A DNA stretch of 64,000 nt from DMER64 sp964542305 (GTDB lineage: Bacteria > Bacteroidota > Bacteroidia > Bacteroidales > UBA932): positions 1 to 64,000 of the forward strand of contig CAZITX010000011.1 in NCBI GenBank assembly GCA_964542305.1, read 5' to 3'. A program made the translations under genes and the position numbers. The stretch's first letter is position 1, and every line of letters begins with the position of its first letter. The notes below the pieces were generated by a model, which saw only the letters and a list, made by a program, of their open reading frames with translations, was not told the origin of the DNA and ran no database searches. This document shows, piece after piece, positions 28,401 through 35,994 of the stretch.

Positions 28401-28554
28401 AGATTTCCTCTACGGAGGCGCCACAGAGTTTATGGAACTTATGGATAAATACGGCCTGGAAACTGTTAAACTGGAAACAGAAGGTTTCCGGGGACACACG
28501 TGGATGGCAGTGAAAGCCTTTCTTAATGAAACGCTTCCTTTGCTTTTTCAATAA
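25429..28554 (+). CDS. GH43 - F5/8 CBM - FnIII - E-set - CE1 multidomain arabinoxylan enzyme
   Basis: A 1041-residue secreted protein (signal to about residue 25). Order: GH43-like propeller (about 28-340), F5/8 type C carbohydrate-binding module (about 345-493, with NAVDENFMTCWSA and YVKITNVATHDE), FnIII (about 505-590), a small beta domain (about 600-690), E-set (about 700-790) and CE1 (about 800-1041) with Ser931 (GFSRGG), Asp992 (KADF) and His1023 (GHTW). In the GH43 part Asp132 and Glu212 (WIEGPW) are in place, but the base position is Glu47 (RGGEPVV) rather than Asp. It would couple debranching and de-esterification on one chain. Confidence 0.85.
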   Translation: MIKRIIQRAFMTMAVALCSVSALAQGNTFCNPVDLLAGNQRASRGGEPVVLIYQDDYYLFVTGTRGYWYSPDFLDWTYVDSPTFPGGVISVIEKDGILYACSMNNKNVYKCEEPKKGEWTLTATLDSDRYGDANMFLDDDGRLYLFYGWSQIMPFKVVELDVDTFKEIDGPRVLFFGDYKNHGFENRRNEDVIFSIFNGRRDYFEEEFPWIEGPWVTKHRGKYYLQYAAIGLEFLSYSHGVYVSDNPMGPYEYSEHNPLTFKTTGFAVGAGHGSTFHDKNGQLWTICMIPAWYAGNGGAELAIYPTAVDDDRVMYSNTAYGDYPQYWPGTRTDAVDNNLTGWLLLSHKKRLEVSSTFEDFIPANAVDENFMTCWSALTGDPGEYLTVDLGKVSEIYAIQCNFDHIGSKVSVGRGFRPSPAPDRYQCYTVEVSNDNATWATVIDKSDNKFDLRHDYTELSKPVKARYVKITNVATHDEAKFAVKDLRIFGNPDVVESVKVTDFKAVRNQADRREATLLWEPVKGADGYVVRYGIEPDKLYNSYMVYDTNFLTIHSLNTSPEYYYEIEAFDSGLDYYKEISEIVNGTGAEIELTKIKPGERPAWGWGGADVPRLMIHQGQNDYVFEDIEPGYNYTLRHSYGPVLWQGELTEKELIGDSTQPTVTVNLTELGVGTRITGMLELRIYPGKEKGKIVVTTNYNRRMSFAPSPVVNEDNTVTFNLNSPNAKNVQINAQFAERQNMDKNADGIWTITLGPVAADIYPYSFIVDGVTIMDPQNPEWFPNEKFKNSLVEVRGKEPLNHEVTNVPHGSVDYTYYYSKTLEMYAPVVVYTPPGYDRSKKKYPVFYLISGTTDTEETFFKVGRVNFIMDNLIAQGKAADMIIVMPYGNPGYYLKEPKFVDYFSKDLIGDLMPFIESNYRTVNDRDHRAIAGFSRGGGQSLRCGLGNFDKFSYIISYSSYIGTEEFEKNYTSIYEDPAKTNKKMNLFWLGVDKADFLYGGATEFMELMDKYGLETVKLETEGFRGHTWMAVKAFLNETLPLLFQ

Positions 28555-28581
28555 AGGACAATATACTAAATGACTAAACAT

Positions 28582-29748
28582 ATGAAAAAGATATTCTTGA
28601 TTATTGCTATTGCTACTTGTGTATTGTTCAACAATCAAACCTATGCCCAGGAACGTCCCGGGGCACTTACGGGAAGGCAGTTGGCGGCCATGTTCCCTCC
28701 CGGGGTGAAATCCCCGGAGTATAATGCCGACGGAACCGTTACGTTTCGTTTCCAGGCACCAAATGCCCATAAAGTTGATCTCAACTGTCAGATGTTTGAG
28801 GAAAACAAAGCCATGACAAAGGATGAAAAAGGGGTCTGGAGCATTACCGTCACTCCTCCTGCTCCCGATATTTATCCGTATTGTTTTGTGGTAGACGGAA
28901 TCCAGGTGACAGACCCGAATAATGTCAGCATATTCCCGAACGAGGGCTTCAAGAACAGTCTTGCAGATGTCCGGGGACCGGTTCCTGACTTTCAGGATAT
29001 GCAGGATGTTCCTCACGGCAAAATATCCTACAGATACTATCATTCAAAGAATGTGGGTTTTGACAGGCCTTTGTGCGTCTATACCCCTGCGGGATACGAT
29101 CCCAAAAGCAAAGAAGATTATCCCGTTCTTTACCTGGTGCACGGCATGACAGATACTTATGAAACATGGTTCAAAGTGGGGAGAATCAATATGATACTGG
29201 ATAATCTCATAGCGCAGGGTCTTGCAAAGAAAATGATTGTAGTTATGCCTTATGCAAACCCTTATCCAGAGATGATGCGACGTGGACTGGCTACCAGGAT
29301 GGATATGATGGGGACCGATCTGTTCACAAAAGAAATTCTCAATGAGGTGATTCCCTTTATCGAGCAAAATTACCAGGTCCGTTCTGAAGCCGGAAGCAGG
29401 GCAATTGCAGGTTTTTCCCTGGGCGGAAGACAGATTCTTGCTTGTGGCCTGGGTAATCCGGATAAGTTCAACTATGTCTGTGCGTTTGCTCCGGCAATTT
29501 TCGGCAACGAAGTTTCCACAAGCTTTGATGACGGAACTTACGCCAAGCCGGATGTTATCCGTTCCAGCCTAAAACTCATGTGGCTGAGTTGCGGAACTTC
29601 TGATTTTCTTTATCAGACCTCTTTGGCCCTTCACAATTCACTTAACGAACTTGGCATTGAGCACAAGACAATGTTTCCGGAAGGGGGTCATACCTGGATG
29701 AATTGCCGGGATTTTATTACCGAAGTAGCAAAACTTCTCTTTAAATAA
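28582..29748 (+). CDS. CE1 esterase with N-terminal E-set domain (sub-group B)
   Basis: A secreted 388-residue esterase from ATG 28582 (MKKIFLII); an in-frame ATG at 28570 adds only four residues. Signal peptide cleaves near TYAQ-E. E-set at about 45-125 (VTFRFQAPNAHKV, IYPYCFVVDGI) and alpha/beta hydrolase at about 135-388. Triad: Ser279 (GFSLGG), Asp337 (GTSDF), His370 (GHTW). It is closest in pattern to the CE1 halves of the two fusion proteins. The GH51 gene follows 6 bp after its stop. Probable feruloyl or acetyl esterase on hemicellulose. Confidence 0.88.
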   Translation: MKKIFLIIAIATCVLFNNQTYAQERPGALTGRQLAAMFPPGVKSPEYNADGTVTFRFQAPNAHKVDLNCQMFEENKAMTKDEKGVWSITVTPPAPDIYPYCFVVDGIQVTDPNNVSIFPNEGFKNSLADVRGPVPDFQDMQDVPHGKISYRYYHSKNVGFDRPLCVYTPAGYDPKSKEDYPVLYLVHGMTDTYETWFKVGRINMILDNLIAQGLAKKMIVVMPYANPYPEMMRRGLATRMDMMGTDLFTKEILNEVIPFIEQNYQVRSEAGSRAIAGFSLGGRQILACGLGNPDKFNYVCAFAPAIFGNEVSTSFDDGTYAKPDVIRSSLKLMWLSCGTSDFLYQTSLALHNSLNELGIEHKTMFPEGGHTWMNCRDFITEVAKLLFK

Positions 29749-29754
29749 TTAAAT

Positions 29755-31314
29755 ATGAACAGAATAATTATTATAACGTGTTTAATCTCCTTGTTTGTCT
29801 CTCAGGAAATAAAAGCCCAGGATGCAAGGATCAAAATTGATACAGACCGCAAAATTGGACTGATAGACAAGAATATATATGGTAATTTTGTAGAACATCT
29901 TGGCCGATGCGTTTACGGAGGTATCTATGATCCGTCTTCTTCCGAAGCTGATGAAGATGGTTTGCGTACCGATGTGCTGGATGCTATCAGGGGATTGAAT
30001 GTTTCTCTGACCCGTTATCCGGGAGGTAATTTTGTGTCCAATTACCACTGGCTTGACGGTGTAGGTCCGGAACGGGTCCCTCGCATGGAACTCGCCTGGG
30101 CTCGTCTTGAATCAAATGAATTCGGCACGGATGAATTCGTGGCCTTTGCAAAAAAAGTAGGGACCGAGCCTTATTTTGCCGTTAACCTGGGAACCGGATC
30201 CATAGTGGAGGCCCAGTCATGGGTAGAGTATTGCAATGTCAAAGAAGGACCTTATTATGCCGAACTACGCAGGAAGTATGGTCATGAAGAGCCACACAAT
30301 ATCAAGTACTGGGGCCTGGGTAACGAGATGGACGGGGACTGGCAGATGGGCCAGCTAAGCGCAGAAGATTACGTCAAAAAGGCCCGTGAAGCAGCCAAAC
30401 TGATGAGGAGTACATCTCCTGACATCAAGCTGATAGCATCGGGTTCTTCCAACTATTCCGCAGGAGCCGATCCTTATCATTGGAATGCAACCATACTGGG
30501 AGGGCTGAAAGGCTATATAGATTACATCGCCTTGCATATGTATGTGGGCAATTACAGGAACAATTACTACGACTTCCTGGCAACTCCCCTGGAAATGGAT
30601 CAACGTACCCAGGTAGTCAGGGGCATGATACTGAGGGAACAATCGCGTCGTCCGGTTTATATTGCCTGGGATGAATACAACGTCTGGTATAGGGCACGCA
30701 GTGGTGATGACGTTGTCGGGAACCGCGCTCTTGAAGAAAAGTATAATCTTGAAGATGCTCTGGTTATTACCGGGTTCCTCAACTGTTTTGTAAGGAATGC
30801 AGATATTGTAAAGATGGCCAATATGGCCCAGTTGGTCAATGTGATCGCTCCCATTTTCACTGAAGGAGATGAACTGTTCCTCCAGACAATCTATTACCCA
30901 CTGCAATTGTTCTCAAGCAATATGAACGGTGAATCTCTTGATGTGTTCGTGGATAGTCCGGCATACGATACCACTCCGCGTTTTTCTCTGGGTGACAACG
31001 AAGCAAGCACACATATCAAAGACGTTCCTTATCTGGATGTGACTGCTGCTCTGGACGGTGATCAGTTGGTTATATGTGTGCTTAACAGGCATAAGGACAA
31101 GGCTATTTCCACAGAAGTCAATTGCCAGCAAGGCGCTTTCAGCGGTCCGGTAGAAGTATATGAGATCAACGGACCCGATATCAAATCCGAGAATGATTTT
31201 GGCAAGACGAATGTGCAGACCGTCAGGAAGAATGACTTGAAAAAGCCGGGAGCTTCTTTCATATACTCTTTCCCGGCGCATTCGGTTACCATGTTTAAAG
31301 GTAAAATCAAATGA
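29755..31314 (+). CDS. GH51 alpha-L-arabinofuranosidase, secreted
   Basis: A 519-residue enzyme with a signal peptide (cleavage near KAQ-DAR), releasing alpha-L-arabinofuranose from arabinoxylan or arabinan. The N-terminus KIGLIDKNIYGNFVEHLG and RYPGGNFVSNYHW are hallmark GH51 segments. Acid/base Glu191 lies in GLGNEMDG and nucleophile Glu307 in AWDEYNVW. A C-terminal beta-sandwich (about 400-519) ends SFIYSFPAHSVTMFK as usual. Many bacterial GH51 are cytosolic; the signal peptide here places it in the periplasm or outside. It sits within the run of CE1 genes, with 6 and 19 bp gaps. Confidence 0.95.
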   Translation: MNRIIIITCLISLFVSQEIKAQDARIKIDTDRKIGLIDKNIYGNFVEHLGRCVYGGIYDPSSSEADEDGLRTDVLDAIRGLNVSLTRYPGGNFVSNYHWLDGVGPERVPRMELAWARLESNEFGTDEFVAFAKKVGTEPYFAVNLGTGSIVEAQSWVEYCNVKEGPYYAELRRKYGHEEPHNIKYWGLGNEMDGDWQMGQLSAEDYVKKAREAAKLMRSTSPDIKLIASGSSNYSAGADPYHWNATILGGLKGYIDYIALHMYVGNYRNNYYDFLATPLEMDQRTQVVRGMILREQSRRPVYIAWDEYNVWYRARSGDDVVGNRALEEKYNLEDALVITGFLNCFVRNADIVKMANMAQLVNVIAPIFTEGDELFLQTIYYPLQLFSSNMNGESLDVFVDSPAYDTTPRFSLGDNEASTHIKDVPYLDVTAALDGDQLVICVLNRHKDKAISTEVNCQQGAFSGPVEVYEINGPDIKSENDFGKTNVQTVRKNDLKKPGASFIYSFPAHSVTMFKGKIK

Positions 31315-31333
31315 CTCATTTATAATATATATC

Positions 31334-32494
31334 ATGAAAAGAATCACATTACATTCATTGATGGCACTTGCGGCTTTTGGGTTTATGTCGTTAACCTCTT
31401 ATGCCCAGGTGGTTGAAGATTTTAAGACTTCAAGTACTACCCAAACCGGAAAGGAATATCCCATGGTTAATTCCGAAGGCAGGGTAAGGGTGCAAATCTC
31501 TGCTCCTGACGCCAATTATGTTCAAATTGACATTGGAGCAGTAAAGTATGATCTGGTCAAAGACGAAAATGGTGTATGGACGGGCGAGTCAGCTCCCCAG
31601 GACGAGGGATTCCATTACTATCAGTTGAATATTGACGGGGCATCGGTCCCCGATCCGGCAAGTCTCTATTATTACGGGGCAAGCCGTTGGGGCAGCGGAA
31701 TAGAGATCCCTGCACACGATCAGGATTTTTACGCATTGAAGAATGTACCTCACGGACAGATCCGGGAAATTTATTATTTTTCGGAAACAAACAAAACCAT
31801 GCGGCATTGTTTTGTATATACGCCCCCCGGATATGATACCGATCTGTCAAAACGTTACCCTGTTCTTTATTTACAACACGGTGGCGGTGAAAATGAATAC
31901 GGTTGGCCTTCACAGGGAAGAACCGGTCTGATCATGGACAATCTGATAGACGAAGGCAAAGCCCTGCCATTCATTATTGTTATGGATAACGGAAGCTGGA
32001 CCATGGAGAGGCCGCGCCAACGTCCTGCACAAGGTGAATCATGGCCTCCCAGAAATTGGGCGGAAGGTTTTATGAATACGCTTATTAAAGATATTATTCC
32101 TATGACAGATAAGAGTTTCCGTACAATAGCGGACGGCAAGCATCGTGCTATGGCCGGCCTTTCCATGGGCGGAATGCAGACAAAAGCCATTACCCTGGCC
32201 AATCCGGATGTCTTTTCTTATGTAGGTATTTTCAGCGGCGGGTCCATAACCGTTGAAGACGTACAAAATACGCCCGGTTTCAGGGATAATAACAAGCTGG
32301 TATTCGTAAGCTTTGGAAGCCGCGAGCTGGAAAATCGCAGACCCGGTTTCGGCGGAGATCCCCGTGAAGAAACCGAAAAGCTGAAAGAATCAGGCTTGAA
32401 TGCCAATTTTTATGTGTCTCCGGATACCGCCCACGAATGGCAAAGCTGGAGGCGCAGCCTGTATCAATTTGCCCCATTGTTGTTTAAGGATTAA
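31334..32494 (+). CDS. CE1 esterase with N-terminal E-set domain (sub-group A)
   Basis: A secreted 386-residue esterase; signal peptide to about 24 (TSYAQV). E-set at about 45-125 (GKEYPMVNSEGRVRVQISAP) and CE1 domain at about 140-386. Ser277 (GLSMGG) and His367 (AHEW) are present, with Glu331 (GSRELE) at the catalytic-acid position. A sequence unusually rich in Pro, Arg and Trp (about 215-240) forms a loop before the last helices. It forms a tandem pair with the next gene (6 bp gap); both share the N-terminal GKEYPMVNS block, indicating duplication. Confidence 0.88.
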   Translation: MKRITLHSLMALAAFGFMSLTSYAQVVEDFKTSSTTQTGKEYPMVNSEGRVRVQISAPDANYVQIDIGAVKYDLVKDENGVWTGESAPQDEGFHYYQLNIDGASVPDPASLYYYGASRWGSGIEIPAHDQDFYALKNVPHGQIREIYYFSETNKTMRHCFVYTPPGYDTDLSKRYPVLYLQHGGGENEYGWPSQGRTGLIMDNLIDEGKALPFIIVMDNGSWTMERPRQRPAQGESWPPRNWAEGFMNTLIKDIIPMTDKSFRTIADGKHRAMAGLSMGGMQTKAITLANPDVFSYVGIFSGGSITVEDVQNTPGFRDNNKLVFVSFGSRELENRRPGFGGDPREETEKLKESGLNANFYVSPDTAHEWQSWRRSLYQFAPLLFKD

Positions 32495-32500
32495 CTTATT

Positions 32501-33619
32501 ATGAAAAAGATAGTTACACTATTAAGTGCCGTTTTGTTAATGTTCAGTTTGGGTTATGCCCAGGAGAACACTACAGAAATAAAAGAAGATTTTAAACCTT
32601 CAACCCTTAACCAGCCCGGTAAAGAGTATCCCATGGTCAATTCCCAGGGGTACGCACGGTTCCGCATTGAAGCTCCCGATGCAACAGCGGTCAGCGTAAG
32701 CCTCGGTCTGGGGGGGCGCGGAGGTACTGTGTTGCAAAAAGCAGAAGACGGCTCCTGGATGGGAACGACAGCCGGTCCGCTGGATGAAGGATTCCATTAC
32801 TATCATCTTACAGTGGACGGCGGAGTCTTCAACGATCCTGGAACACTGAATTTTTATGGTTCCACACGTTGGGAAAGCGGCATTGAGATTCCTGCCCACG
32901 ACCGGGAGTTTTATGCAATGAAGAACGTTCCTCACGGAAAAGTACAGCAGGTACTTTTTTATTCTCCGAGTACGGAAAGCGTTCGCCGCGCTTTTGTATA
33001 TACCCCGCCTTGTTATGACAAAGAAAAAAACAAAAAGTATCCTGTGTTGTACCTGCAACACGGATGGGGTGAAGATGAAACCGCCTGGTCCAACCAGGGA
33101 CACGCAAACCTGATCATGGACAATTTGATCGCAGCGGGCAAAATTGAGCCTTTCCTCATTGTGATGACCTACGGTATGACCAACGAGATCAAGTTTGGCA
33201 GCGGGCTCAGGAATTTTGATATCAAGCCGTTCCAGACCGTTCTGGTGGACGAACTGATTCCTTACATTGATGAAAATTTCAAAACCATTGCCGATAAAGA
33301 CCATCGTGCCATGGCCGGTCTTTCAATGGGTGGCATGGAAACCAAAATGATCACACTGAACCGTCCCGAGGTGTTTTCTCATTATGCCCTCTTAAGCGGA
33401 GGTGTTTACGCTCCGGACGATATCAAGGACAAATCCCAGGTGAATCTCATCTTTTTAAGTTGCGGCAGCAAAGAACGCCCCGATGGTATAAAACAAGCTA
33501 CAACCGAACTTAAAAATGCAGGATTCAACGCTGTAGGATACGTCTCGGAAAATACCGCACATGAATTCCTCACCTGGAGAAGAAGTTTGTACCAGCTTGC
33601 CCCGTTACTTTTTAAATAG
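32501..33619 (+). CDS. CE1 esterase with N-terminal E-set domain (sub-group A)
   Basis: A secreted 372-residue paralogue of the preceding gene; signal peptide to about 20 (LGYAQE). E-set at about 40-125 with a glycine-rich loop LGGRGGT, CE1 at about 140-372. Ser275 (GLSMGG) and Glu325 (GSKE) as in the preceding gene, while the histidine is His354 in HEF rather than HEW. The rest, including the C-terminal WRRSLYQLAPLLFK, is canonical. It is followed by a 70-bp gap without a clear terminator. Confidence 0.88.
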   Translation: MKKIVTLLSAVLLMFSLGYAQENTTEIKEDFKPSTLNQPGKEYPMVNSQGYARFRIEAPDATAVSVSLGLGGRGGTVLQKAEDGSWMGTTAGPLDEGFHYYHLTVDGGVFNDPGTLNFYGSTRWESGIEIPAHDREFYAMKNVPHGKVQQVLFYSPSTESVRRAFVYTPPCYDKEKNKKYPVLYLQHGWGEDETAWSNQGHANLIMDNLIAAGKIEPFLIVMTYGMTNEIKFGSGLRNFDIKPFQTVLVDELIPYIDENFKTIADKDHRAMAGLSMGGMETKMITLNRPEVFSHYALLSGGVYAPDDIKDKSQVNLIFLSCGSKERPDGIKQATTELKNAGFNAVGYVSENTAHEFLTWRRSLYQLAPLLFK

Positions 33620-33689
33620 TCCTGATATATAGATTCTAATCCTACTCGATTTTATCTAAAAGATATTCGTAACCACAATGCATTATTAT

Positions 33690-34622
33690 ATGAAAAAAAA
33701 ATTATTGACATTAGTATTTTCTCTTTGTACCATTATTGTTACGGCACAGGCCTTCCAAATGCCGGCAGGACCGGAAGAGGGTTCATATTCCAGGAGCTGG
33801 GAGAACGTAAATTACGGCGCAGACACCCTGGAAAGCCACAATTTGGATATATACCTCCCCAAAGAGCAAAAAAACACGTATCAGGCGGTAATCGTGATTT
33901 ACGGAAGCGCGTGGTTTTCCAACAATGCCAAAGCGATGGCATCCGCATCTATTGGGACTCCTCTTCTGAATGCGGGTTTTGCCGTCGTCTCAATTAACCA
34001 TCGTTCCAGTATGGAAGCCATTTGGCCTGCACAGATTCAGGACGTAAAAGCAGCCATACGTTACATTCGCGCTAATGCTGATATGTATAATATTGATCCA
34101 TCGTTTATTGGCATCACCGGATTTTCGTCCGGAGGACACCTTGCCACTTTTGCGGGTGTCACAAACGATGTAAAGACACTTGCATCAGGCGATGTTACCA
34201 TAGATATTGAAGGCACTGTGGGCAATCATCTTTCTGCCAGTAGCAGAGTAGATGCTGTCGTAGACTGGTTTGGTCCTGTAGATATGGCCCGTATGTCAAA
34301 TTGCGAAGCTCCGAACGATGCTTCTTCACCCGAAGCCGTGCTTATAGGGAAGAAAGACCCTCGCCTGGAACCTGATTGGGTTAAACTTATAAGCCCCATC
34401 AACTTTGTAGATAAAGATGATCCGGAAATCCTTATCCTTCATGGAGATGCAGACAATGTGGTGCCTCATTGCCAAAGCGTTTACCTGAAAACTGCATACG
34501 ACCAATCCGGAGGTATAGCCACCTTCATTTCTGTTCCCGGTGGCGGACATGGTCCCGGTTGTTTTGACCCGCAGTATTTCAAGAATATGACAGACTTTTT
34601 CATTGTACAGAGCAACAACTAA
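33690..34622 (+). CDS. BD-FAE-like alpha/beta hydrolase (acetyl or feruloyl esterase)
   Basis: A secreted 310-residue alpha/beta hydrolase; signal peptide MKKKLLTLVFS to about VTAQA. I prefer ATG 33690 over the in-frame ATG at 33678 because the signal peptide then begins normally. The opening YGADTLESHNLDIYLPK, nucleophile Ser146 (GFSSGGH), the Asp in ILHGDADNVVP and His287 (GGGHGPG) are as in the BD-FAE/acetylxylan-esterase type. The oxyanion-hole motif, usually HGGAW, reads YGSAWF here. It probably acts on acetyl or feruloyl esters. The next gene follows after 26 bp. Confidence 0.82.
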   Translation: MKKKLLTLVFSLCTIIVTAQAFQMPAGPEEGSYSRSWENVNYGADTLESHNLDIYLPKEQKNTYQAVIVIYGSAWFSNNAKAMASASIGTPLLNAGFAVVSINHRSSMEAIWPAQIQDVKAAIRYIRANADMYNIDPSFIGITGFSSGGHLATFAGVTNDVKTLASGDVTIDIEGTVGNHLSASSRVDAVVDWFGPVDMARMSNCEAPNDASSPEAVLIGKKDPRLEPDWVKLISPINFVDKDDPEILILHGDADNVVPHCQSVYLKTAYDQSGGIATFISVPGGGHGPGCFDPQYFKNMTDFFIVQSNN

Positions 34623-34648
34623 TACGATCAATTATAAAATAAAACATT

Positions 34649-35986
34649 ATGTTTAGAAAAATTTCCATATCAGTAACTCTACTGTTGATTGGTGCAGTAG
34701 CCATTGCTCAGAATCCTATCATTCGGGATCAGTTCTCAGCGGATCCATCTGCACTTGTAGTAGGAGACAGGATCTATGTTTTTCCTTCTCACGATATACC
34801 TGCGCCTGATGATTTTCCACGCAAAGACTGGTTCTGTATGCAGGACTATCACGTTTTCTCATCGGACAACCTGACCGATTGGACAGACCACGGGGTGATC
34901 CTGGACCAGAAAGACGTTCCTTGGGGGAACCCGAAGGGCTATTCCATGTGGGCTCCGGATTGTGCCGAAAATAACGGGAAATATTACTTTTTCTTCCCTG
35001 ATTTTATGAAAAGTGACGGCCAGGAGGGTCATTTCAGTCCCTTCCGTGTAGGAGTTGCTGTGGCAGACCGGCCCGAAGGCCCTTACACTCCCCGGGAAAC
35101 CCCTATTGAAGGGGTCTTCGGGATCGACCCGTGCATTTTTGTTGATGACGACGGACAGGGATACCTGGTATGGCCCGCCAGAGGGATCAACATTGCAAAA
35201 CTCAACGATGACTGGTCCGAATTGGCCGAAGAGCCCACACCCGTGGGGAACCTTCCTTCTCCGGGTCTTATCGAAGGCCCTTACCTGTTCAAGGCAAACG
35301 GCATATATTATATGACGTTCCCCTGGGCACGTAAAGATACAGAGGTGCTGGCATATTCTACGTCAGATAACATTTACGGCCCTTACGAGTTCAAAGGTGT
35401 CTTTTTTGAAGAATGGCCAAACAAATGCTGGACCAATCACCATTCCATCATCAACTTCAGGGATCAATGGTACATCTTCTATCACCACAACGATTATTCA
35501 CCTGATTTCGACAAGAACCGTTCGGTATGTGCAGACAGCCTATTCTTTGAACCCGACGGAAGTATCCGGATGGTAAAACCTACCTTCCGCGGTATTGGAA
35601 TCACTAAAGCTGCCTCTGAGATCCAGATGGACCGTTACTCTGAAATCAGTGAATCCGGAGCTGCCATAGCGTACCTGGATACTACCGACTATTTTGCCGG
35701 ATGGAAAACTGTTTTTACCAGTCCGGATTCATGGGTACAGTACAACACCGTCCGGTTTGAAGGTGACTGCCGCCGGGCCGTCCTCCGGGTAAAAGCTCCC
35801 CTGGGAGGAAAGTTGCTTCTGCAGAGCGGGAATAAAACCCTTGCCAAAGTCAAGGTCCCCGTGACAGAAGACTGGAAAGAGATCACGGTTCGTGTTAAAG
35901 GTATTAAGAAAGGCATACATCATCTGACAGTGAAGTCCGTGAGTGACAAGGAAACTTGCCTGGACTGGCTCAGATTTACAAAATAA
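34649..35986 (+). CDS. GH43 with C-terminal carbohydrate-binding-like domain
   Basis: A 445-residue secreted enzyme (signal to about 20, AVAIAQ). The GH43 propeller (about 24-315) has all three carboxylates: Asp32 (SADPSAL), Asp160 (GIDPCIF) and Glu209 (LIEGPYLF). Residues about 325-445 resemble a CBM6/CBM35-type beta-sandwich (AAIAYLDTTDYFAGWKT, TCLDWLRFTK), which would hold it to polysaccharide. The catalytic half resembles the cytosolic GH43 at 1956-2927 (shared SADPS/FPSHD/DYHVFS blocks), suggesting a secreted counterpart: xylosidase or arabinofuranosidase. It is 26 bp after the preceding gene. Confidence 0.88.
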   Translation: MFRKISISVTLLLIGAVAIAQNPIIRDQFSADPSALVVGDRIYVFPSHDIPAPDDFPRKDWFCMQDYHVFSSDNLTDWTDHGVILDQKDVPWGNPKGYSMWAPDCAENNGKYYFFFPDFMKSDGQEGHFSPFRVGVAVADRPEGPYTPRETPIEGVFGIDPCIFVDDDGQGYLVWPARGINIAKLNDDWSELAEEPTPVGNLPSPGLIEGPYLFKANGIYYMTFPWARKDTEVLAYSTSDNIYGPYEFKGVFFEEWPNKCWTNHHSIINFRDQWYIFYHHNDYSPDFDKNRSVCADSLFFEPDGSIRMVKPTFRGIGITKAASEIQMDRYSEISESGAAIAYLDTTDYFAGWKTVFTSPDSWVQYNTVRFEGDCRRAVLRVKAPLGGKLLLQSGNKTLAKVKVPVTEDWKEITVRVKGIKKGIHHLTVKSVSDKETCLDWLRFTK

Positions 35987-35994
35987 AAAACACC

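Noticed and set aside
32600..33304. 234-residue minus-strand open frame
   Set aside because: Antisense shadow within a CE1 gene; no recognisable motif and no gene-like start context.
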